A DNA stretch of 64,000 nucleotides, from NCBI RefSeq assembly GCF_041052385.1, contig NZ_CP163439.1, positions 2,779,001 to 2,843,000 on the forward strand, in the 5' to 3' direction. The position numbers and the translations under genes are program-made. Below are positions 31,051 through 39,971 of the stretch, piece by piece. The stretch's first letter is position 1. Each line of letters opens with the position of its first letter. The notes under the pieces are model-generated. The model made no database searches and was not told the origin of the DNA. It saw only the letters and a list, made by a program, of their open reading frames with translations. This stretch comes from Streptomyces sp. R28 (lineage in GTDB: Bacteria > Actinomycetota > Actinomycetes > Streptomycetales > Streptomycetaceae).

Positions 31051-32342
31051 GACCGCCGGTTCCGTGGGACGAGGGAGCGGCGGGGAGCCCCCTGAACGAC
31101 ATTCCGGTGACAGCGGAGCCGAACGAGGCCGCGGTCGCCGACGGCGGGAACGCCCCACAGGGGCCGCCCGCACCCGGCGACGAAAGTCGCACGCGCGCAG
31201 CCGGGGCCGGCCCGGCCCACCCCCCGAAGGGCGACCGCGTCCTCGGCCTCCTCCTCGGCCTGGCCGCAGGCGACGCCGCCGGCTGGCCCGCCGCCCGCCA
31301 CCGGGCCGCCCGTATGCCGGAGTGGACCCGCCGCCTCACCCGCGAACTCGACACCTTCGCCGAACACAACGCAACGACCACCCTGCCCGTCCCCATCGCC
31401 CTGAACCAACCCCCCGAACCCCTCCGCCTCGGCCCCTCCGACGACGCGGAATGGGCGGCGTTCGCAGCCGAGGCCCTCCTGCGGGCCGGCGACGACACCG
31501 CTCTCGGCGACCTGAGCCGCGAACGCCGTACCCGAGCCGCGATCGACCTCACCTGGAGCGCCGTGGCCGGCGAGGTCGCCGCCGCAGCCGACCGCGCCCC
31601 GGAGGTCGAGTCGGCCATCCTCCCCCTGCGCGCCCGCATCTCCGTCCGCGCCGGCCTCGGCAACCTCGCGACCGGCCTGCGCCCACCCGCCACCGGCCAC
31701 GACAACCCGCACTACTTCGACGACGCGGCCTGCGTACGGGCCTGCGTCCTCGCCGTGGCCCACCCCGGCGACCCCCGCCGCGCCGCCGACCTCGCCGAGT
31801 TCGACGCCCACTACACCCAGGACGGCGACGGCGTACACGGCGCGAGGGCGATGGCCGCGGCCCTGGCCCTGGCCCTGACCGGGGCGGACACCGAGACCTG
31901 CGTGGCAGCCGCACTCACCGAGCTCCCCGAGGAGACGGAGATCGGCCGCAACGCCCGCCACGCGCTGAAGCTCGCGCAGGACACCGACAGCGCCTTCGCC
32001 CTGATCCCCCTTCTCGAACACCAAATCGTCGACCACGTCTACAGCTACGGCATCGCCGCGGCCGAAACGGTCCCGGTCGCCCTGGCCCTCGCGGTCGCGG
32101 CACAAGGCCGTATCGCCGAGGCGGTCCCGGCCGCCGCATGCCTGTCCCGGGTCGCCGACTCGGCACCGGCCCTGGCCGGCGCGTTGACGGGCGCGCTGGG
32201 CGGCGGCGCGTCGATCCCGGCGACCTGGCGCGACACCTGCCGCACCCTCTCCGGCTGCGTACTCCCCCGCCTCACCGGCACCGACCTGGTGGAACTCGCC
32301 GAACTCCTGGAAGCGACGCAACCGACCCGACCAGGGGGATGA
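31047..32342 (+). CDS. ADP-ribosylglycohydrolase family protein 2 (metal site degenerate)
   Basis: A 431-residue homologue from GTG 31047. A Pro/Ala-rich N-terminal extension of about 60 residues precedes GLLLGLAAGDAAGWPAAR. The first metal motif is altered to SDDAEWAAF. The usual GRDxDT motif is replaced by SRVADSAPALAGALTGALGG, which lacks the key aspartates and threonine. It is therefore probably inactive or non-canonical, and may act as a partner or binding protein for its active neighbours. Overlaps on both sides are four bases. Confidence 0.8.
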   Translation: MRPPVPWDEGAAGSPLNDIPVTAEPNEAAVADGGNAPQGPPAPGDESRTRAAGAGPAHPPKGDRVLGLLLGLAAGDAAGWPAARHRAARMPEWTRRLTRELDTFAEHNATTTLPVPIALNQPPEPLRLGPSDDAEWAAFAAEALLRAGDDTALGDLSRERRTRAAIDLTWSAVAGEVAAAADRAPEVESAILPLRARISVRAGLGNLATGLRPPATGHDNPHYFDDAACVRACVLAVAHPGDPRRAADLAEFDAHYTQDGDGVHGARAMAAALALALTGADTETCVAAALTELPEETEIGRNARHALKLAQDTDSAFALIPLLEHQIVDHVYSYGIAAAETVPVALALAVAAQGRIAEAVPAAACLSRVADSAPALAGALTGALGGGASIPATWRDTCRTLSGCVLPRLTGTDLVELAELLEATQPTRPGG

Positions 32343-33526
32343 TTCGGTGCATGACGCCCAAATCGGAAGAAAGCAGTGGCCCGCGTCTCGATGAGCGGAT
32401 CACCGGCGCCCTGGTCGGCGCGGCGGTCGGCGACGCCCTCGGCGGGCCGGTGGAGGGCTACTCCCCCGACCAGATCCTCCAGCGCCACGGCGGCCGCGTC
32501 CACGGCATCGTCGGCCCCTGGAACGGCGACGCCTGGCGCACGGCCCGCCCCCTCGCGCCTTACCACAAGGGCGACGGGCACGTCACCGACGACACGTTGA
32601 TGACGCACGCGCTGATCCGGGTCTACGCGCAGGTCCGCGACCACCTCGACGCGTACGCGATCGCCGACCACCTGGTCCCGGACCTGATGACGAACCCGCG
32701 CTGGATCCCGGAGCTCCAGGCGCAGGCACTCCCGCTGCACCGGATCTTCCTGGCGGAGAAGTGGCTGGTGACCCGCCTCCACTACGGCCACGTGGACCCA
32801 CGAGAAGCCGGCGTCGGCAACATCGTCAACTGCGGTGCGGCGATGTACATGGCCCCGGCCGGCCTGGTCAACGCGGCCGACCCCAGGGCCGCGTACGCCG
32901 AGGCCCTGGACATCGCGGGCGCCCACCAGTCGTCGTACGGCCGCGAGGCGGCGGGCGTCTTCGCGGCGGCGGTTGCGGCGGCGTGCACCCCCGGGGCGAC
33001 ACCGGAGTCGATCGTCACGGCCTGTCTGACGCTGGCGAAGGACGGCACGAGGGCGGCGATCGAGCAGGTCTGCGAAGCGGCGAGCCACTACACGGACTTC
33101 GAGTCGGCCCTGACTCCGCTCCGGGAGGCGGTCACCCCGTACGACACGGTGGGCCCCGACTACCGGCAGCCTTCCCTCGGTGCCCGCCGCCCCTCCCGGC
33201 TCCACGCGATCGAAGAACTCCCCGTCGCCCTGGCCATGTTGCTGGTCGCGAACGGCGACTACCGGCAAGCGGTCCTGGGCGCGGTGAACTACGGCCGAGA
33301 CTGCGACTCGATCGCGACGATGGCCGGCGCCCTGGCCGGCGCCCTGGGCTCACCGCCGCCGGAGGACTGGTCGAAGGCGGTCGCGGAAGCCAGCCGCCTG
33401 GACCTCTGGGAACCGCCGCGCACCCTGACCGAGGTCACGAGGGAGATCCACGCCCGGGACGTACACCGCCGCCGAGCCCACGAAGCGGCCTTCACGGCAC
33501 TGGAGGGCCGAGGATGCTCCGACTGA
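32339..33526 (+). CDS. ADP-ribosylglycohydrolase family protein 3
   Basis: About 395 residues from ATG 32339 (ATGA overlap); an in-frame ATG at 32351 is a credible alternative with better spacing from GGGGG. Motifs are intact: GALVGAAVGDALGGPVEGY, VTDDTLMTHALIRVY and NYGRDCDSIATMAGALAGALG. It should be catalytically competent. It has a longer middle region (YHKGDGHVTDD, NIVNCGAAMYMAPAGLVNA) typical of the larger bacterial subfamily. It overlaps the next gene by 13 bases. Confidence 0.87.
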   Translation: MIRCMTPKSEESSGPRLDERITGALVGAAVGDALGGPVEGYSPDQILQRHGGRVHGIVGPWNGDAWRTARPLAPYHKGDGHVTDDTLMTHALIRVYAQVRDHLDAYAIADHLVPDLMTNPRWIPELQAQALPLHRIFLAEKWLVTRLHYGHVDPREAGVGNIVNCGAAMYMAPAGLVNAADPRAAYAEALDIAGAHQSSYGREAAGVFAAAVAAACTPGATPESIVTACLTLAKDGTRAAIEQVCEAASHYTDFESALTPLREAVTPYDTVGPDYRQPSLGARRPSRLHAIEELPVALAMLLVANGDYRQAVLGAVNYGRDCDSIATMAGALAGALGSPPPEDWSKAVAEASRLDLWEPPRTLTEVTREIHARDVHRRRAHEAAFTALEGRGCSD

Positions 33527-34938
33527 CCTGGGTCCAGCCGGAGGACCTGCTGGGCCACGAGCTGCGCCAGGCGGCCCAGGACGGCCGGGAACCGTCGAGG
33601 ATCGCGGCGAGGTGGAGGGCGGCGGGCGGCACGGAGGCTCCACTGCGGGCCGGGGCGTCGACGGAACCGGCGTCGAGGTATCTGAGGACTCTCGCGGAGG
33701 ACTTGCTGGACGAACTGGCCGACCTGCCCAGCAGGTTGGAGGACGACGAGCCGACGGACCTGGAGAAGATCAAGGCCCTGTGCCCGAACTGGCCGAGCGA
33801 TCCCGGCCCCTCCACAGCGCCTCCCGCACCCCCCGCGCCCGCCGCACCCCCCGAACCCGCCCGCTACGAAGCCGCCTGGCTGGGCCGAGCCGTCGGCTGC
33901 CTCCTCGGCAAACCCGTGGAAAAGCTCCCCCTGGAAGCCATCCGCCAACTGGCCGGGTCCACCGGCAACTGGCCCCTGACCACCTACTTCACCGCACGCG
34001 GCGTCCCCCAGGACCTCCTCGCCACCCACCCCTGGAACCGCCGCTCAGCCCCCACCTCCCTCGCCGAGAACATCGACGGCATGCCCGAGGACGACGACCT
34101 CAACTACCCCCTCCTCAACCTCCTCCTGCTCAGGCGCCACGGCAAAACCTTCACCACCACGGACGTGGCCCGCCTCTGGCTGGACGAGCTCCCACCCGGC
34201 CGCACCTTCACCGCCGAACGCATCGCCCACCGCAACCTCCTCCTCGGCATCGAACCCCCGCACACGGCCCGCCACCGCAACCCCTTCCGCGAATGGATCG
34301 GCGCCCTGATCCGCGCGGACGTCCACGGCTGGACCAACCCCGGCAACCCCGCCGCCGCAGCCGAACAGGCCCACCGCGACGCCACCCTCACCCACACCGC
34401 CAACGGCGTCTACGCGGCGATGTTCACGGCGGCGGTCATCGCGCGGGCGGCGACAGCGACCGGCCCCCACGACATCCACACCTGCCTGCGCACCGGCCTC
34501 ACGGTGATCCCCCCGAACTCCCGTCTGGCCCGAGCCATCCACCACGCCATCCGACTCGCCGACACCCACGACGACTTCGACAGGGTCGTCGACGAACTCC
34601 ACGCCGCCCACGCGCACACCCACCACTGGGTCCACGCCCTCCCCAACACCGCCCTGATCACCGCCGCCCTCACCCACGCGAACGGCGACTTCAGCGGCTC
34701 CATCTGCCGTGCCGTGTCGGGGGGTTGGGACACCGACTCGGGCGGTGCGACGGCGGGCAGCGTCGCCGCCCTCCTCGCCGGCACCCCGGCCGCCCTCCCC
34801 GACCGCTGGACGGCCCCTCTCAAGAACCGCCTCGCCACCTCCGTCGCCGACTTCAACGGCACCGGCTTCGACGCCCTGGCCCGGCTCACCCACGAACTCG
34901 CCCACCGGCTCACCCCCTTGGAGGCCACTCGCCCATGA
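33514..34938 (+). CDS. ADP-ribosylglycohydrolase family protein 4
   Basis: A 474-residue protein from ATG 33514 with GAGG upstream. An N-terminal helical extension of about 100 residues (WVQPEDLLGHELRQAAQDG, YLRTLAEDLLDELADLP) is joined by an Ala/Pro linker to the hydrolase domain. AWLGRAVGCLLGKPVEKLP, PEDDDLNYPLLNLLLLRRHG and SGGWDTDSGGATAGSVAALLAG are present. The DDDLN and GWDTDS variants differ from copies 1 and 3, so its substrate may differ too. It overlaps the ribokinase gene by four bases. Confidence 0.85.
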   Translation: MLRLTWVQPEDLLGHELRQAAQDGREPSRIAARWRAAGGTEAPLRAGASTEPASRYLRTLAEDLLDELADLPSRLEDDEPTDLEKIKALCPNWPSDPGPSTAPPAPPAPAAPPEPARYEAAWLGRAVGCLLGKPVEKLPLEAIRQLAGSTGNWPLTTYFTARGVPQDLLATHPWNRRSAPTSLAENIDGMPEDDDLNYPLLNLLLLRRHGKTFTTTDVARLWLDELPPGRTFTAERIAHRNLLLGIEPPHTARHRNPFREWIGALIRADVHGWTNPGNPAAAAEQAHRDATLTHTANGVYAAMFTAAVIARAATATGPHDIHTCLRTGLTVIPPNSRLARAIHHAIRLADTHDDFDRVVDELHAAHAHTHHWVHALPNTALITAALTHANGDFSGSICRAVSGGWDTDSGGATAGSVAALLAGTPAALPDRWTAPLKNRLATSVADFNGTGFDALARLTHELAHRLTPLEATRP

Positions 34939-35828
34939 CCGACATCGTCGTGCTCGGCAGCACGAACATGGACCTCGTCACCTACGTCGAAAAGGCCCCG
35001 CAGCGCGGCGAGACCGTGACGGGCCGGGAGTTCCGTACGATCCCCGGCGGCAAGGGCGCCAACCAGGCGATCGCGGCGGCCCGCGCGGGAGGCACCGTCA
35101 CGATGATCGGCGCCGTCGGCAACGACGCCTTCGGTACCCGCCTGCGCTCCACCCTCGAACACTCCGGCGTCGACACCGACGACCTCCGCACGGCCGAGGG
35201 CCCGTCCGGCACCGCGCACATCGTCGTGGACGACGAGGGCGGCAACTCGATCGTCGTGATCCCCGGCGCGAACGGCACGCTGGACCACCTGAGCCCCGGC
35301 GACGAGGGTGTCATCGCCTCCGCCGACACCCTGCTGCTCCAGCTGGAGATCCCACTGGCCGCGGTGCTCGCCGGCGCCCAGGCGGCCCACCGCCACGACG
35401 TCCGTACGATCCTCACCCCCGCGCCCGCCCAGCCGCTCCCCCGCGAACTCCTCGCCACCATCGACCTGTTGGTCCCCAACGAACACGAGGCCACCACCCT
35501 CACCGGCCGCACCGAACCCCGAGAAGCGGCCATCGCGCTGCTCGACCGGGTACCCGAGGTCGTCGTCACCCTGGGCGCGGCCGGCAGCCTGTATGCCGCC
35601 CGCGGCGCCGACCCCGTGACCGTCCCGGCGCCGAAGGTCACCGCCGTCGACTCCACCGGCGCCGGCGACACCTTCGTCGGCGCCCTCGCGGTCGCACTGG
35701 GCGAGGGACGGCCGATGCGGGAGGCGCTGGCGTGGGCGGCGGAGGCCGCGGCGATCTCGGTACAGCGGGAGGGCGCCTCGGTGTCGATGCCGTACCGTCC
35801 CGAGATCGACGCACGGTTCACCTCATGA
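34935..35828 (+). CDS. rbsK: Ribokinase (PfkB family)
   Basis: A 297-residue sugar kinase. It has the substrate motif GSTNMDLVTYVEKAPQRGET, the first PfkB signature GGKGANQAIAAARAGG (about 40), and the second signature DSTGAGDTFVGALAVAL with the catalytic Asp (about 240). It phosphorylates ribose at O5. Placed directly after four ADP-ribosylglycohydrolase genes with four-base coupling, it may recycle ribose or a ribosyl compound released from ADP-ribose. That link is an inference. Confidence 0.87.
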   Translation: MTDIVVLGSTNMDLVTYVEKAPQRGETVTGREFRTIPGGKGANQAIAAARAGGTVTMIGAVGNDAFGTRLRSTLEHSGVDTDDLRTAEGPSGTAHIVVDDEGGNSIVVIPGANGTLDHLSPGDEGVIASADTLLLQLEIPLAAVLAGAQAAHRHDVRTILTPAPAQPLPRELLATIDLLVPNEHEATTLTGRTEPREAAIALLDRVPEVVVTLGAAGSLYAARGADPVTVPAPKVTAVDSTGAGDTFVGALAVALGEGRPMREALAWAAEAAAISVQREGASVSMPYRPEIDARFTS

Positions 35829-37045
35829 CCGCCCCCGGCCCCCGGCCCCGTACCGCCGCCGCCCCTCCCCTGAGCGGCCTGCGCGTCCTCGACCTCGCCA
35901 CCCTCTTCGCCGGCCCCCTCGCCGCCACGATGCTCGGCGACTTCGGCGCGGAGGTCGTCAAGGTCGAGCACCCCGCGAAGCCGGACCCCTCCCGCGGCCA
36001 CGGCCCGTCCAAGGACGGCGTGGGCCTGTGGTGGAAGGTCCTCGGCCGCAACAAGCGCACGATCACCCTGAACCTCTCCAAGCCCGGCGGCCGCGCCACC
36101 CTCCTGCGCCTGGCCGCGACCGCGGACGTCGTCATCGAGAACTTCCGCCCGGGCACCCTGGAGAAATGGGACCTCGGCTGGCCCGAACTCTCCGCCGTCA
36201 ACCCCCGCCTGGTTCTCACCCGCGTCACCGGCTTCGGCCAGTTCGGCCCGTACGCCCACCGCCCCGGCTTCGGCACCCTCGCCGAGGCGATGAGCGGTTT
36301 CGCCGCGCTCACCGGCGAACCGGACGCGCCGCCGACGCTCCCGCCCTTCGGCCTGGCCGACTCGATCGCCGCCCTCGCGACCGCGTACGCGGTGCTGACG
36401 GCACTGGCCGCGCGCGAGCGCACCGGCGAGGGCCAGGTCGTCGACATGGCGCTCATCGAGCCGATGCTGATGGCCCTCGGCCCCCAGCCGACCTGGTACG
36501 ACCAGCTGGGCTACGTCCAGGAACGCACCGGCAACCGCTCCGCCAACAACGCCCCGCGCAACACGTACCGCACCGCGGACGGAGGCTGGGTCGCCGTCTC
36601 CACCTCCGCCCAGTCGATCGCCGAGCGGGTGATGCATCTGGTGGGGCGCCCCGAGCTGATCGACGAACCGTGGTTCGCGACGGGCGCCGACCGGGCCCGC
36701 CACGCCGATGTCCTCGACAAGGCGGTCGGCGACTGGATCGCCCGCCACACCCGCGCCGACGTCCTCGCGGCCTTCGAGAAGGCCGAGGCGGCGGTGGCCC
36801 CGATCCAGGACGTACGGGACGTGATGACGGACCCCCAGTACGCGGCCCTCGACACGATCACCACCGTCGACGACCCCGAGCTGGGCCCGCTGCGCATGCA
36901 GAACGTCCTCTTCCGCCTCTCCGCCACCCCCGGCACGATCCGCTGGCCGGGCCGCCCGCACGGCGCGGACACGGACGAGATCCTCACCGCCCTGGGCCTG
37001 ACCCCCGCCGAACTGGCGGCCCTGCGCGAGGAGGGCGCCCTGTGA
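35825..37045 (+). CDS. Class III CoA-transferase (CaiB/BaiF family)
   Basis: A 406-residue family III CoA-transferase. It shows GLRVLDLATLFAGPLAATMLGDFGAEVVKVEHP at the N-terminus, NKRTITLNLSKPGG, VVIENFRPGTLEKWDLGW, and the catalytic Asp in PPFGLADSIAALATAYAVL (about 175). These enzymes move CoA between carboxylic acids such as dicarboxylates. Four-base overlaps with the ribokinase and the lyase genes place it in the same operon. The acid substrate cannot be read from the sequence. Confidence 0.88.
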   Translation: MTAPGPRPRTAAAPPLSGLRVLDLATLFAGPLAATMLGDFGAEVVKVEHPAKPDPSRGHGPSKDGVGLWWKVLGRNKRTITLNLSKPGGRATLLRLAATADVVIENFRPGTLEKWDLGWPELSAVNPRLVLTRVTGFGQFGPYAHRPGFGTLAEAMSGFAALTGEPDAPPTLPPFGLADSIAALATAYAVLTALAARERTGEGQVVDMALIEPMLMALGPQPTWYDQLGYVQERTGNRSANNAPRNTYRTADGGWVAVSTSAQSIAERVMHLVGRPELIDEPWFATGADRARHADVLDKAVGDWIARHTRADVLAAFEKAEAAVAPIQDVRDVMTDPQYAALDTITTVDDPELGPLRMQNVLFRLSATPGTIRWPGRPHGADTDEILTALGLTPAELAALREEGAL

Positions 37046-37893
37046 CGAGCCCGGAAACGCCCGCCCCCTTCCCCCTGACCTGGCTGTACGCCCCCGGAGA
37101 CCGACCCCGGGTGGTGGCCAAGGCCCTGACGTCCGGCGCCGACATCGTCATCGTCGACCTGGAGGACGCGGTGGCCCCGGACCGCAAGGACTACGCCCGC
37201 GCGGCCACGGCCGACCTGCTCGCTGAGCCGGAGCACCCCGTTCCCGTCCACGTCCGCGTGAACGCCCTGGGCACCCCGCCCGCGGTGAAGGATCTCGAGG
37301 CGCTGGCCGCCCTTCCCGGCCTGTCCGGCCTGCGCCTGCCGAAAGTGACCTCCGCCGAACAGGTCATCCACCTCGCCGAGACCACACCGCCCACCGCCCC
37401 GGGAGCGCCCCCGCTGCACGCCCTCCTGGAATCGGCCCTGGGCATCGAGCACGCCCACGCCATCGCCTGCGCCCACCCCTCCCTCCACGGCATCTCGCTG
37501 GGCGAGGCGGACCTACGGACCGACCTGGGTGTACGGGGCGACGCGGGCCTCGACTGGTCACGCTCCCGCGTCGTCGTCGCCGCGCGGGCCGCGGGGCTGC
37601 CCCCACCGTCGCAGTCGATCCACCCGGACATCCGCGACCTGGAGGGCCTGGCGGCGTCCTGCGCCCACGGCCGCACCCTGGGCTTCCTGGGCCGCGCGGC
37701 CATCCACCCCCGCCAACTCCCGGTGATCGAACGGGCCTACCTCCCCACGGAGGCGGAACTGGAACAGGCCGAGACGATCCTCAAGGCAGCGGCGACAGAA
37801 CACGGCGCCCAGGCCCTGCAGGACGGAACCTTCATCGACGCGGCGGTGGTGGCGGCGGCCCAGCGGACCCTGTCGCTGGCGCGCCGACGCTGA
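37042..37893 (+). CDS. HpcH/HpaI-family CoA ester lyase (CitE-like)
   Basis: A 283-residue TIM-barrel lyase from GTG 37042. LYAPGDRPRVVAKALTSGADIVIVDLEDAVAPDRK carries the divalent-metal Glu/Asp residues. VHVRVN, LRLPKV, LLESALG and ISLGEADLRTDLG (second metal Asp) follow. Related enzymes cleave malyl-, methylmalyl- or citramalyl-CoA. Paired with the class III CoA-transferase, it suggests activation and cleavage of a hydroxy-dicarboxylate. It is the last gene of the seven-gene operon, followed by a strong hairpin. Confidence 0.87.
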   Translation: MTSPETPAPFPLTWLYAPGDRPRVVAKALTSGADIVIVDLEDAVAPDRKDYARAATADLLAEPEHPVPVHVRVNALGTPPAVKDLEALAALPGLSGLRLPKVTSAEQVIHLAETTPPTAPGAPPLHALLESALGIEHAHAIACAHPSLHGISLGEADLRTDLGVRGDAGLDWSRSRVVVAARAAGLPPPSQSIHPDIRDLEGLAASCAHGRTLGFLGRAAIHPRQLPVIERAYLPTEAELEQAETILKAAATEHGAQALQDGTFIDAAVVAAAQRTLSLARRR

Positions 37894-37911
37894 GCACGCC
37901 CACACACAAGG

Positions 37912-37939
37912 AGGGCGCCCGGGAAGTCCCGAGCGCCCT
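37912..37939. terminator. Strong bidirectional terminator
   Basis: A 13-bp stem with one mismatch (AGGGCGCCCGGGA / TCCCGAGCGCCCT) and a 2-nt loop lies between the convergent lyase and lgt genes. Confidence 0.8.
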
Positions 37940-37959
37940 CATCACCGTAGAACCAGGCC

Positions 37960-38973
37960 TCACGCCTTCTTCGTCGCCGACTCGGCCTCGTCGCTCGGTT
38001 CCTTCTCGTCCTCCGCGGCGTCCGACGCGTCGGCTTCGGCCGTCTCACCCTCGGCCTTGCCACCCTCGGTCTTGTCGCCCTCGGCCTTCTTGGCGTCGGC
38101 TGTCCCGGCGTCGGTCTCGGTACCGCCCTCGACCTCAGCGTCGGCGTCGTCGCCGGAGGCACCCGGCTCGACCACGGCTTCCCGGCCGGGCCGCTTCTTC
38201 GCCGACACCACGAGGTACGTCACGGCCAGCAGGAACACGACCAGCGCGGTCCAGACGTTCAGCCGCACACCCAGGATGTGGTGGGCGTCGTCGACGCGCA
38301 TGTACTCGATCCACGCACGGCCCGCACAGTACGCGGCGACGTACAGTGCGAACGCCCGCCCGTGTCCCAGCTTGAAGCGGCGGTCGGCCCAGATCACCAG
38401 CAGCGCGACACCGATGCACCACAGGGACTCGTACAGGAACGTCGGGTGGTAGGTGCCCGGCACCCGCCCGTCCGTCGAGGACGTGATCTTCAGCGCCCAC
38501 GGGAGGTCGGTCGGCCGGCCGTACAGCTCCTGGTTGAACCAGTTGCCCCAGCGCCCGATCGCCTGGGCGAAGGCGATGCCGGGGGCGACGGCGTCGGCGT
38601 ACGCGGGCAGCGGGATGCCCCGGCGGCGGCAGCCGATCCACGCGCCCAGCGCGCCGAGCGCGATCGCGCCCCAGATGCCGAGGCCGCCCTCCCAGATCTT
38701 GAAGGCGTCCACCCAGTCACGGCCCTCGCTGAAGTACAGCTCGTAGTCCGTGATCACGTGGTAGAGACGTCCGCCGACGAGGCCGAAGGGCACGGCCCAG
38801 ACCGCGATGTCGGCCACCGTGCCGACTCGCCCGCCTCGGGCGACCCAGCGTTTGTTGCCGAGCCAGACGGCTACGAAGACACCGATGATGATGCAGAAGG
38901 CGTAGCCGCGCAGCGGAATGGGGCCGAGGTGGATCACCCCGCGCGACGGGCTGGGAATGTAGGCAAGTTCCAT
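37960..38973 (-). CDS. lgt: Prolipoprotein diacylglyceryl transferase
   Basis: A 337-residue integral membrane enzyme that adds diacylglycerol to the lipobox Cys of prolipoproteins. It shows LGPIPLRGYAFCIIIGV (TM1), GGRLYHVITDY with the essential His region, and the signature GRWGNWFNQELYGRPTDLPW. Seven TM segments are seen, the last near residue 250. The C-terminus (about 262-337) is a cytoplasmic tail very rich in Glu, Ala, Asp and Lys, absent from the E. coli protein. In Streptomyces it lies next to the trp genes, as here. Confidence 0.95.
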   Translation of the reverse strand: MELAYIPSPSRGVIHLGPIPLRGYAFCIIIGVFVAVWLGNKRWVARGGRVGTVADIAVWAVPFGLVGGRLYHVITDYELYFSEGRDWVDAFKIWEGGLGIWGAIALGALGAWIGCRRRGIPLPAYADAVAPGIAFAQAIGRWGNWFNQELYGRPTDLPWALKITSSTDGRVPGTYHPTFLYESLWCIGVALLVIWADRRFKLGHGRAFALYVAAYCAGRAWIEYMRVDDAHHILGVRLNVWTALVVFLLAVTYLVVSAKKRPGREAVVEPGASGDDADAEVEGGTETDAGTADAKKAEGDKTEGGKAEGETAEADASDAAEDEKEPSDEAESATKKA

Positions 38974-39075
38974 GGCAAGGTCGACGCTACCCTGCCGGGC
39001 GGCAGCGATGGCAGGCAGCCCGGCTACGGGTCCATAACGGGCAGGGCCTTGAGCAGGCCCCGCGCCGCGGGAGCG

Positions 39076-39852
39076 TCACCCCTTGGCGGCCTCCTCCACC
39101 ATCTGCTTCAGCTTGGCCGGCGTCATCGTCTGGTCCTGGTAGATGTTCTTGCCGTTCAGCAGCACCGTCGGCGTGCCGCTGAAGCCGCCCTTCTGGAACG
39201 CCTCGTTGGACTTGCTGACCCAGCCGTTGTGCGTGCCGTCCTCGACGCACTTGCGGAAGGCGGGCGTGTCCAGGCCCTTGACCTTGGCCGCGAGCTCCAG
39301 GAGCTTGCTGTTCTTGGCGAAGGCGTCGTCGATCTCGGGCGGCTGGTTCTGGTACAGCACGTCGTGGTACGGCGTGAACTTGTCGGCGTCCTGGGCGCAG
39401 GCCGCGGCATTGGCCGCGTTGCGGGAGCCGGTGCCGCCCATGTTGCCGTCGATGATCGTCGCCAGGTGGTAGTCGACCTTGAGCTTGCCGGACTCCGTCA
39501 GCGCGTGGATCGTCGATCTGTACGCGTCCTCGAAGGACTTGCAGGCCGGGCAGCGGAAGTCCTCCCAGACGGTGAGCGTCGACTTGGCGCTCTCCTCGCC
39601 GACCGGGATCGCGAGCCCGTCCTTGCCCTGCGCCCCCGAGGGCCCGACCACCGGCCCCGCCGAGTCACTGCTGTCGTCCTTGCCGGCGTTCGCCGCGACG
39701 ACTCCGATCACCGCCGCGAGTCCCAGGACGCAGACGACGCTCGCGCCGACGATCAGCGCACGGCGCCGCTTGTCGACGGCCTTCTGCTTCTCACGCTCGA
39801 CCGCCAGCCGCTCCCGGGCAGTCCGCTTTCCCTCACGATTCTTTTCGCTCAC
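39076..39852 (-). CDS. Membrane-anchored DsbA/thioredoxin-fold protein
   Basis: A 258-residue protein from GTG 39852, chosen because further upstream codons run into the trp terminator hairpin. A basic N-terminus (EKNREGKRTARERLAVEREKQK in parts) and one TM helix (ALIVGASVVCVLGLAAVIGVVAANAG, about 32-57) anchor it with the thioredoxin fold outside. The redox motif is FRCPACKSFEDAY (CPAC), and SGTPTVLLNG contains the cis-Pro. It probably forms or reshuffles disulfides in exported proteins. Confidence 0.88.
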   Translation of the reverse strand: MSEKNREGKRTARERLAVEREKQKAVDKRRRALIVGASVVCVLGLAAVIGVVAANAGKDDSSDSAGPVVGPSGAQGKDGLAIPVGEESAKSTLTVWEDFRCPACKSFEDAYRSTIHALTESGKLKVDYHLATIIDGNMGGTGSRNAANAAACAQDADKFTPYHDVLYQNQPPEIDDAFAKNSKLLELAAKVKGLDTPAFRKCVEDGTHNGWVSKSNEAFQKGGFSGTPTVLLNGKNIYQDQTMTPAKLKQMVEEAAKG

Positions 39853-39867
39853 ACCCGCAGAAACGAA

Positions 39868-39894
39868 CCGGGGAGGCGCAGCGCGCCTCCCCGG
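39868..39894. terminator. Terminator hairpin after trpA
   Basis: A perfect 12-bp stem (CCGGGGAGGCGC / GCGCCTCCCCGG) with a 3-nt loop lies about 78 nt beyond the trpA stop and 16 nt before the DsbA-like start. It should end most trp transcripts. Confidence 0.75.
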
Positions 39895-39971
39895 CCTCAG
39901 GTCCACCCGTTCGAGCGACTCGTACGGAATGACCTTCTTCTGAAGATGTCTCCGACGTCCGAGGACGCCAC

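Noticed and set aside
39044..39060. GGGCCT/AGGCCC hairpin after the DsbA-like gene
   Set aside because: A 6-bp stem of this kind is common by chance at this G+C content, so it was not listed as a terminator.
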